Shown one piece after another: positions 1-4,764 of a DNA stretch of 6,690 bases. This stretch comes from Syntrophomonadaceae bacterium (lineage in GTDB: Bacteria > Bacillota > Syntrophomonadia > Syntrophomonadales > Syntrophothermaceae), in the NCBI GenBank assembly GCA_029907055.1, contig JARYMO010000080.1, forward strand, positions 1 to 6,690. Reading direction: 5' to 3'. A program made the translations under genes and the position numbers. The stretch's first letter is position 1. Every line of letters begins with the position of its first letter. The notes below the pieces were generated by a model. That model made no database searches. It saw nothing but the letters and a program-made list of their open reading frames with translations, and had not been told where the DNA came from.

Positions 1-549
1 GGCCAGGGCGAGGATGCCGGATCCCGTCCCGATGTCCACCACTGTCTCGCCCCCCCGCAGCACGTCTTCCAGCATCTCCATGCACACCCGCGTGCTGGCG
101 TGCGTGCCGGTGCCGAAGGCCATCCCCGGGTCCAGCTCCACCACCAGCCTGCCCTGGTCGGAGACCTCGCGTTCCCAGCTGGGCCTCACCAACAGGCGGC
201 GCCCCACCGGCACCGCGTGGTAGTAGCGTTTCCAGGCCTCCGCCCAGCTCTCTTCATCCACTACCCGCACCTGCAGCCGGAAGTCGACACCGCTCCGGCG
301 CAGTTCCTGCTGCAGCCAGGCGCTGGCGTCACTGCCGCCATGCGCGACGTACCCGGTCACCGTCACCTGCCCCGGGCGCAGGGCCTCCGCCTCCAGCTCC
401 CAGGCATCCCAGTCACCGCGCCGAATGTGCTCCAGCACCCATGCCGGGTCGTCGACCGCCACCCCGGCGCAGCCCAGGCGGTGAAAAAGGCCGGCGACCG
501 CGTCGCCAGCCTCCGGTGAAGTCGTCACACGGATCTCCGTCCATTTCAT
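1..549 (-). CDS. prmA: Ribosomal protein L11 methyltransferase PrmA, N-terminal 183 codons (runs off the window)
   Basis: PrmA is a cytoplasmic SAM-dependent enzyme that methylates lysines and the N-terminal amine of ribosomal protein L11. Translating back from an ATG at 549-547 gives a protein starting MKWTEIRVTTSPEAG, the usual PrmA opening. A WAEAWKRYYHAVPVG segment follows. The family signature DPGMAFGTGTH lies at residues 140-150, and SAM-binding motif I, VVDIGTGSGILALA, at about 170-183, where the window ends. Roughly the last 40 percent (rest of the Rossmann methyltransferase domain) is outside. The reading frame is open throughout. The start is only 5 bases after the dnaJ stop, and a GGGGTGA ribosome binding site (555-561) overlaps that stop, so it is probably co-transcribed and translationally coupled with dnaJ. 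dnaJ followed by prmA is a standard Firmicute order. Identity is very secure; only the missing 3' end is unseen. Confidence 0.95.
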   Translation of the reverse strand, partial: MKWTEIRVTTSPEAGDAVAGLFHRLGCAGVAVDDPAWVLEHIRRGDWDAWELEAEALRPGQVTVTGYVAHGGSDASAWLQQELRRSGVDFRLQVRVVDEESWAEAWKRYYHAVPVGRRLLVRPSWEREVSDQGRLVVELDPGMAFGTGTHASTRVCMEMLEDVLRGGETVVDIGTGSGILALA

Positions 550-554
550 TCCTG

Positions 555-1682
555 TCACCCCTGTCCGCCCAGCGCGTCCTTGACCTTGTCGAACAGCCCC
601 TTGCGGTGCCCTTCCTTGCGGTGGGGCTCTTCTGCTGCGAACTCGCGCAGCAACTGGCGCTGGCGCTCGCTCAGCCCGGTCGGGACCTTCACCTTCACCA
701 CTACCAGCTGGTCACCGCGCCGGTGGGTGCGCAGGTGAGGCACCCCCTTGCCGCGCAGCTTGAAGACGGTGTCGGCCTGCGTCCCCTCCGGGATCTGCAA
801 CCGCTGCTCGCCTTCGATGGTCGGCACGGTGATCTCTGCCCCCAGGGCCGCCTCCACCATCGAGACGGACACTTCGCACACCAGGTCCTGCCCGCGTCGC
901 TCAAACACCGCGTGCGGGCGCACGCGGATGTATACGTAGAGGTCGCCGGGCGGTCCGCCCGCCTGCCCTGGTTCTCCTTCCCCTGCCACGCGCAGGCGCG
1001 ACCCGCTGTCCACCCCGGCGGGCACGCGCAGCGTAACCGGCCGCCGACGCCGGACCTGGCCGCTTCCCCCGCACTGGCGGCATGGCTTCTCTATTACCCG
1101 GCCGCGCCCACCGCAGCGCCCGCAGGTACGGACGCTTTCAAAGCGCCCGAAGGGCGTGCTCTGGACCGTGCGCACCTGCCCGCTGCCCTGGCAGGAGGGA
1201 CAGGCAACCGGCTCGGTGCCGGGCTGGGCACCCGAGCCGCCGCAGGAGTCGCACCGTTCCAGCCGGGTAACCTGTAGCTCTTTCTCCACCCCGAAGACGG
1301 CATCCTCCAGGTCAATCTCCAGTTCGACTTCGCGGTCAGCCCCACGTACCGGGCCTCCCCGGCCGCGCGCCCCCCCGAAAAACATGTCGAAGATGTCCTC
1401 GATGCCACCGAAGCCAAACCCTGTACCCCCGAAGCCGCCGGGGCCAGAGGTGGGGTCAAAGGCGGCGTGTCCGTACCGGTCATAGGCAGCCCGCTTCTGT
1501 TCATCGCTCAGCACCTCGTAGGCCTCGTTGATTTCCTTGAACAGGGCTTCCGATTCTTCCTTGTTTTCTGCCACGTCCGGATGATGCTTGAGGGCCAGCT
1601 TGCGATAGGCCTTCTTTATTTCCTGCTGGGACGCGTTGCGCGCCACCCCCAGCACCTCGTAGTAGTCCCGCTTGGCCGCCAT
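555..1682 (-). CDS. dnaJ: Chaperone protein DnaJ (Hsp40), full length, 375 aa
   Basis: DnaJ binds unfolded proteins and stimulates the ATPase of DnaK. All four type-I regions are visible. The J domain spans about residues 5-70 with the essential HPD triad at 34-36. A Gly/Phe-rich linker at about 79-110 contains EDIFDMFFGG. The zinc-binding domain has four CxxCxGxG repeats with cysteine pairs at 144/147, 161/164, 187/190 and 201/204. A C-terminal substrate-binding and dimerisation region follows, including LRGKGVPHL. Length is normal for the family and no key residue is missing. The ATG at 1682 is preceded by an AAGGATGGTGA-type ribosome binding site about 4-9 bases upstream. The gene follows grpE by 105 bases with no dnaK between them, which is unusual. 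A consensus extended -10 box at 1729-1737 may give it its own promoter, besides read-through from the CIRCE-controlled hrcA promoter. The next gene, prmA, is 5 bases downstream. Confidence 0.97.
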   Translation of the reverse strand: MAAKRDYYEVLGVARNASQQEIKKAYRKLALKHHPDVAENKEESEALFKEINEAYEVLSDEQKRAAYDRYGHAAFDPTSGPGGFGGTGFGFGGIEDIFDMFFGGARGRGGPVRGADREVELEIDLEDAVFGVEKELQVTRLERCDSCGGSGAQPGTEPVACPSCQGSGQVRTVQSTPFGRFESVRTCGRCGGRGRVIEKPCRQCGGSGQVRRRRPVTLRVPAGVDSGSRLRVAGEGEPGQAGGPPGDLYVYIRVRPHAVFERRGQDLVCEVSVSMVEAALGAEITVPTIEGEQRLQIPEGTQADTVFKLRGKGVPHLRTHRRGDQLVVVKVKVPTGLSERQRQLLREFAAEEPHRKEGHRKGLFDKVKDALGGQG

Positions 1683-1728
1683 CGTTCACCATCCTTCTCC
1701 GCCGCCGTCACCGGTGTCTTTCCGCAGT

Positions 1729-1737
1729 ATTATAGCA
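1729..1737 (-). promoter_or_regulatory. Candidate extended -10 promoter for dnaJ (TGCTATAAT)
   Basis: On the minus strand the gap between grpE and dnaJ reads TGCTATAAT, a perfect match to the extended -10 consensus TGnTATAAT of housekeeping sigma factors. No convincing -35 hexamer is found 16-18 bases upstream; candidates there are GC-rich and overlap a hairpin. Extended -10 promoters can work without a good -35. A start at about 1721-1723 would give a leader of roughly 39 bases before the dnaJ ATG. No CIRCE copy lies nearby, so this promoter would not be under HrcA. Function is inferred from motif match and position only. Confidence 0.55.
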
Positions 1738-1743
1738 CAGCGG

Positions 1744-1767
1744 GCCGCTGCCGGCACCAGCAGCGGC
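1744..1767 (-). repeat. Inverted repeat / hairpin downstream of grpE
   Basis: The arms GCCGCTGC and GCAGCGGC form a perfect 8 bp stem with an 8-base loop, beginning about 20 bases after the grpE stop. No T-tract follows, so it is not a typical intrinsic terminator. It could protect the 3' end of an hrcA-grpE message, mark a processing site, or be chance in GC-rich DNA. It sits immediately upstream of the candidate dnaJ -10 box and covers the place where a -35 would be. Confidence 0.45.
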
Positions 1768-1787
1768 TCCTTGCTGGCGCCTTCCAC

Positions 1788-2342
1788 TCATTCCTGGCGT
1801 CCAGAGCGGGCAACCCTAACCAGGCTGGGCCGCAACAGTCGGCCGCCCATCTTGTACCCCTTCTGGTACACTTCCACCACCGTGTTGTCAGCAGCCGTGT
1901 CGTCCTCCTCGACCATCAGCGCCTCGTGCCAGTGGGGATCGAACGGCTGGTGCAGCGCCTCGATGGGCTCCACTCCCTCGGCGCGCAACACTTCAGCCAG
2001 CTTCTGCTCGATCATGGCCACCCCTGCCCGCAAGGTGTCGAAGTCGCGCGATTCGTCGGCGGCCGCCAGCGCCCTGGAGAAATCGTCGATGATGGGCAGC
2101 AGGCGCTCGACCAGGTGCCGCGCCGCCACCGCCAGTATCTCCTCGCGCTCCCGCTGCCAGCGCTTCTGGGCATTCTCCAGGTCGGCCCGGGCCCTGAGGA
2201 AACGCTCGTAGTTCTCCCTGCTCTCGCGCCGTGCTTCTTCCAGCAGCTCCGCCAGGTCCCGCTCTGGTTCCTCCGTCACCGCCTCCGGCTTCTCCTCGCC
2301 TGCTTCCCCGGTCTTGAGGTCGTCGGCTTCGTTTCCCGTCAT
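1788..2342 (-). CDS. grpE: Nucleotide exchange factor GrpE, full length, 184 aa
   Basis: GrpE drives ADP release from DnaK and so resets the DnaK-DnaJ folding cycle. The protein has an acidic, low-complexity N-terminus (residues 1-30), then a long charged helix suited to the GrpE coiled-coil dimer (about 30-75, with NYERFLRARADLENAQKR). The beta-domain signature follows at 134-177: FDPHWHEALM, then NTVVEVYQKGYKMGGRLLRPSLVRV. The length is normal. The frame stays open upstream to a TTG at 2486, but the 48 extra residues have no GrpE character and that start has no binding site. The ATG at 2342 has a GAGGTG site 7 bases upstream and is the better start. It follows hrcA by 156 bases, a gap containing a terminator-like hairpin, and is probably read from the CIRCE-controlled promoter. 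dnaK, its partner and usual next gene, is absent. Confidence 0.96.
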   Translation of the reverse strand: MTGNEADDLKTGEAGEEKPEAVTEEPERDLAELLEEARRESRENYERFLRARADLENAQKRWQREREEILAVAARHLVERLLPIIDDFSRALAAADESRDFDTLRAGVAMIEQKLAEVLRAEGVEPIEALHQPFDPHWHEALMVEEDDTAADNTVVEVYQKGYKMGGRLLRPSLVRVARSGRQE

Positions 2343-2349
2343 GGCTGTC

Positions 2350-2355
2350 CACCTC
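2350..2355 (-). promoter_or_regulatory. Ribosome binding site fixing the grpE start
   Basis: GAGGTG lies 7 bases upstream of the ATG at 2342. It decides between this start and the in-frame TTG 144 bases further upstream, which has no such site. Confidence 0.8.
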
Positions 2356-2411
2356 GCTCGTCGCTGTGATGGGCGTGGCCCCCGGAACCCCTTCTTCCCA
2401 AGCACCAGAAA

Positions 2412-2434
2412 GGCTACCCCCGCCGGGAGTAACC
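2412..2434 (-). terminator. Terminator-like hairpin between hrcA and grpE (possible attenuator or processing site)
   Basis: On the minus strand the 23 bases can fold into an uninterrupted 10 bp stem with two G-U pairs and a 3-base GGC loop. The outer arms are GGTTAC and GTAGCC, and the inner part is CCC against GGG. It is followed by TTTCT and then G-rich sequence. The T-tract is short, so full termination is doubtful. Partial attenuation, or an RNA processing or stability element separating hrcA from grpE levels, is more likely. It lies 65 bases past the hrcA stop and 69 before the grpE start. The fold was read by eye, with no energy computed. Confidence 0.5.
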
Positions 2435-2498
2435 GTCCTGTGCCGCCCTCCAACCGCGCCGGCAACCTCTCCTGCCTCGCTGCCAACGCGGCCGCCGC

Positions 2499-3530
2499 TC
2501 ACTTGATGAGCCTGCGGATGGTCTCTTCCACGATTTCCCGCACTGAGTCCAGGGATCCGGCCGCCTTCCAGTACTCCATCCTCACCGGGCCGATGAGCCC
2601 GAGCTTGCCTCCCTTTTCCCCTTCCACCTCGTAGTCGGTGAATACCACGCTGAGCTCCTTGATCTCCTCCACCTGGTTCTCGCGACCGATCTTGATGCGC
2701 ACCTCGCGCACGGCCGCGTCGCCCACCACCCGCTTGAGGATGTCGTTCTCCTGCAACAGGGCCAGCAGGGAGCGCAGCTTGCTGAGGTTCTTGAACTCCG
2801 GTTCGTTGAACATGTTGAGGGTTCCGGTCAGCGTCACCCGCTCTTCCCCCGAGCTGTCCAGCAGGTCCCCCAGGGACTGCAGCGCTCTCTCGATGACCTC
2901 GCGCCGCCCCAACAGCTCGTCGCGCAGCGTCTCCAGCATGGTGCGGGTGATGGTCTGCACCCTGGTCCCCTTCAGGGCCCGGGTGAAGAGCTGGGACAGC
3001 TCCTGCAGGTCCCCGGCACCGATGGAGTCCGGGATGTCAATGCGCGTGTGCAGGACCTCTCCGGCCGACGTCACCACCACCACCACGGCCTTGCCCGCCT
3101 GCACGGGGATGAGCTGCACCGACTTGATCTCGTCGGCACTCAGCACCGCGCTGACCGCGAAGCAGGCGTACCCGGTGAGCTGCGAGAGGCTGGCGCTGGT
3201 CTTCTGGATGACCTCGCTGATGTCGCTGATGCGCTCGGTGATCTCCCGGCGCAGGAAGCGCAGGTCTTCCGGGCCCGGCTCTTCCTTTGCCATCATGCAG
3301 TCCACGTAGTAGCGAAAGCCCTGCTCGGAGGGGATCCTGCCCGCCGAGGTGTGCGGCTGCTCCAGGAATCCCATGGCCTCCAGGTCCGCCATCTCGTTGC
3401 GCACCGTGGCAGCACTGACCCCCAGGCCGTGCTTGCGCACGATGGCCCGCGACCCTACGGGCTCGGCAGTCTCGACGTAGTCGCGAATGACGGCCTCCAG
3501 GATTATGCGCTTGCGTTCGTCCAGGTCCAT
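2499..3530 (-). CDS. hrcA: Heat-inducible transcription repressor HrcA, full length, 343 aa
   Basis: HrcA is a dimeric repressor that binds the CIRCE operator and shuts off class I heat-shock genes. Its folding depends on GroEL, so stress that titrates GroEL relieves repression. The N-terminal winged-helix DNA-binding domain covers about residues 1-75. It contains ETAEPVGSRAI (20-30), the recognition-helix region SAATVRNEMADLEAMGFL (39-56) and then TSAGRIPSEQGFRYYVD (61-77), all strongly conserved family segments. The rest forms the GAF-like and dimerisation part, ending EETIRRLIK. The length equals that commonly seen in Firmicutes. The ATG at 3530 has a GGGGTG site 5 bases upstream, and a perfect CIRCE operator ends 12 bases before the ATG, so the gene is self-regulated. 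It is the first gene after its own promoter and is separated from hemW by 90 bases. Confidence 0.97.
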   Translation of the reverse strand: MDLDERKRIILEAVIRDYVETAEPVGSRAIVRKHGLGVSAATVRNEMADLEAMGFLEQPHTSAGRIPSEQGFRYYVDCMMAKEEPGPEDLRFLRREITERISDISEVIQKTSASLSQLTGYACFAVSAVLSADEIKSVQLIPVQAGKAVVVVVTSAGEVLHTRIDIPDSIGAGDLQELSQLFTRALKGTRVQTITRTMLETLRDELLGRREVIERALQSLGDLLDSSGEERVTLTGTLNMFNEPEFKNLSKLRSLLALLQENDILKRVVGDAAVREVRIKIGRENQVEEIKELSVVFTDYEVEGEKGGKLGLIGPVRMEYWKAAGSLDSVREIVEETIRRLIK

Positions 3531-3542
3531 GTGACCACCCCG

Positions 3543-3569
3543 TTAGCACTCTTGCCTCGAGAGTGCTAA
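3543..3569 (-). promoter_or_regulatory. CIRCE operator (HrcA binding site), perfect consensus
   Basis: The sequence is TTAGCACTC-N9-GAGTGCTAA, a 9 bp perfect inverted repeat with a 9-base spacer and an exact match to the known CIRCE consensus. It starts just after the predicted transcription start of hrcA and ends 12 bases before the hrcA ATG, next to the ribosome binding site. HrcA bound here would block initiation. As a palindrome it also forms a 9 bp hairpin at the 5' end of the message. Confidence 0.98.
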
Positions 3570-3582
3570 TCATTCTACCAAG

Positions 3583-3611
3583 AACATAGCATCGGCCCCA
3601 GGCCTTGTCAA
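3583..3611 (-). promoter_or_regulatory. Promoter of the hrcA-grpE(-dnaJ) heat-shock unit
   Basis: On the minus strand a perfect -35 TTGACA (3606-3611) is followed after exactly 17 bases by TATGTT (3583-3588, 4 of 6 matches to TATAAT). The start would fall at about 3575-3577, placing CIRCE within the first few transcribed bases, the usual layout for HrcA-controlled promoters with the vegetative sigma factor. The -35 begins about ten bases after the hemW stop, so hrcA starts a new unit. Confidence 0.85.
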
Positions 3612-3620
3612 GGCGGCCGC

Positions 3621-4751
3621 TCAGCCCACCAGGGCCCGAAACACCTCGTTTGCCAGCAGCTGGCCGCGGCCAGTCAGGCGCACTCTGTTTCCTGCATATT
3701 CCAGCAGCCCGGCCGCCGCCGCGGGCTGCAGCACAGCCAGCAGGGGGCGCGTGGCTTCCGGTCCGAACTCCGCCTCCAGCTGGGCCGCGCACACCCCCTC
3801 CGTCAGCCGCAACCCCATCAGCAGGCGCTCGCGCACCCGGTCTACGGCCCCCAATGTTTCCAGCACCACGCGTTGCGGTGGTCTCCCGGCCTCCACCTCG
3901 CGCAGGTAGGAGTACAGGTCGGCGCGGACCATGCTGCGCACCCCTGACACCAGGGACACCGCGCCAGGACCGTAGCCCAGGTAGTCCTGCCCCTCCCAGT
4001 AGCCCAGGTTGTGCCGGCAGGCATGCCCTGGCAGGGCGAAGTTCGAGAGTTCGTAGTGACGGTAGCCAACCGAGGTCAGCACCTCGCGGGCGGTTTCGTA
4101 CTGGCTGGCTTCCTCGTCTTCCCCTGGCAGGTCAACCCTTCCCGCCGCCACCGCCCGCGCCAACGGAGTCCCGGGCTCCAGTGCCAGCAGGTAGGCAGAG
4201 ACGTGCTCCGGCGCCATCTCCAGGGTCCGGCGCAGGTCTTCCGCCACCGACGCCGTGGTCATGCCTGGCCCGCCCAGCACCAGGTCCACCCCCAGCGAGG
4301 AGATGCCCGCCCGGCGGAACTGGTGCACCGCGGGCGCCACGTCCTCCGGCCGCTGCCGGCGGCCCAGTCCGCGCAACAGCGCCGGTTGGAACGTCTGCAC
4401 CCCCAGTGACACGCGCGTCACCCCCGCCGCCGCCAGCCCGCGGGCGAAACCGGCGCGCAGGGGTGCCGGGTTGACTTCCACCGATACCTCCACCCCGGGC
4501 AGGAGATCGTGCGACGCGGCCACCGCGTCCAGGATGGCCCCCACCTGGGCCGGGGAGAGCAGGCTGGGAGTCCCCCCGCCCAGGTACACGCTGGCCGCGG
4601 CGGGAAAAGAGCCGTGGGGCCGACGCCGTATGTCAGCAACCAGGGCCTGGGTGTAGCGCTGCAGGAGGTGGGGAGACGCGGGCAGGGAGTAGAAATCGCA
4701 GTAGGCACACTTGCGCGTGCAGAAGGGGATGTGGATGTAGATGCCCGGCAC
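3621..4751 (-). CDS. hemW: Radical SAM heme chaperone HemW (often labelled HemN-like), 376 aa
   Basis: HemW binds heme and a 4Fe-4S cluster and is thought to insert heme into respiratory proteins; it is not an active coproporphyrinogen III dehydrogenase. The radical SAM motif CTRKCAYC has its cluster cysteines at 11, 15 and 18. It is followed by DFYS, so the fourth cysteine of true HemN (CxxxCxxCxC) is replaced by Phe, as in HemW. Further family segments are YLGGGTPSLL (56-65), a SVEVNPAPL stretch, SLGVQTFQPALLRGLGR, and HYELSNFALPGHACRHNLGYW. The usual GAHG/GAHS motif reads GAVS here, so its His is Val. Length is normal. The start is a GTG, 6 bases after the lepA stop, with a GAGGTGA binding site overlapping that stop, which points to coupling with lepA. 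Family assignment is firm; separating HemW from HemN rests on the CxF motif, the size and the lepA neighbour. Confidence 0.93.
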   Translation of the reverse strand: MPGIYIHIPFCTRKCAYCDFYSLPASPHLLQRYTQALVADIRRRPHGSFPAAASVYLGGGTPSLLSPAQVGAILDAVAASHDLLPGVEVSVEVNPAPLRAGFARGLAAAGVTRVSLGVQTFQPALLRGLGRRQRPEDVAPAVHQFRRAGISSLGVDLVLGGPGMTTASVAEDLRRTLEMAPEHVSAYLLALEPGTPLARAVAAGRVDLPGEDEEASQYETAREVLTSVGYRHYELSNFALPGHACRHNLGYWEGQDYLGYGPGAVSLVSGVRSMVRADLYSYLREVEAGRPPQRVVLETLGAVDRVRERLLMGLRLTEGVCAAQLEAEFGPEATRPLLAVLQPAAAAGLLEYAGNRVRLTGRGQLLANEVFRALVG

Positions 4752-4757
4752 CGGGCC

Positions 4758-4764
4758 TCACCTC
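4758..4764 (-). promoter_or_regulatory. Ribosome binding site supporting the hemW GTG start
   Basis: GAGGTGA, a 7-base match to the 16S anti-Shine-Dalgarno complement, overlaps the TGA stop of lepA and lies 6 bases before the hemW GTG. It supports the unusual start codon and re-initiation by ribosomes leaving lepA. Confidence 0.75.

Noticed and set aside
441..1277. Long plus-strand open frame (278 codons) opposite dnaJ and the start of prmA
   Set aside because: It is a mirror frame of GC-rich coding sequence, with Pro/Ala/Arg/His-rich product, no family motifs and no binding site. dnaJ on the other strand is unmistakable.
1467..2369. Plus-strand open frame of 300 codons spanning dnaJ, the gap and grpE
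   Set aside because: It is antisense to two certain genes, of low-complexity composition, and explained by codon bias of the minus-strand genes.
2343..2486. N-terminal extension of GrpE by 48 residues from a TTG
   Set aside because: There is no binding site before the TTG, the residues are not GrpE-like, and the ATG at 2342 has a good GAGGTG site.
2343..2498. A riboswitch in the hrcA-grpE gap
   Set aside because: The G-rich segment around 2370-2400 was compared mentally with cobalamin and FMN riboswitch conserved boxes and does not match either.
1993..2502. Minus-strand frame starting with a GTG that overlaps the hrcA stop and running through the hrcA-grpE gap into grpE
   Set aside because: The overlap looks like translational coupling, but most of the frame is an out-of-register reading of grpE and the part in the gap is Gly/Arg-rich with no family signal.
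3594..3620. GC-rich palindromes after the hemW stop as a hemW terminator
   Set aside because: The stems are short (about 5-6 bp), no T-tract follows, and the stretch contains the hrcA -35 box.
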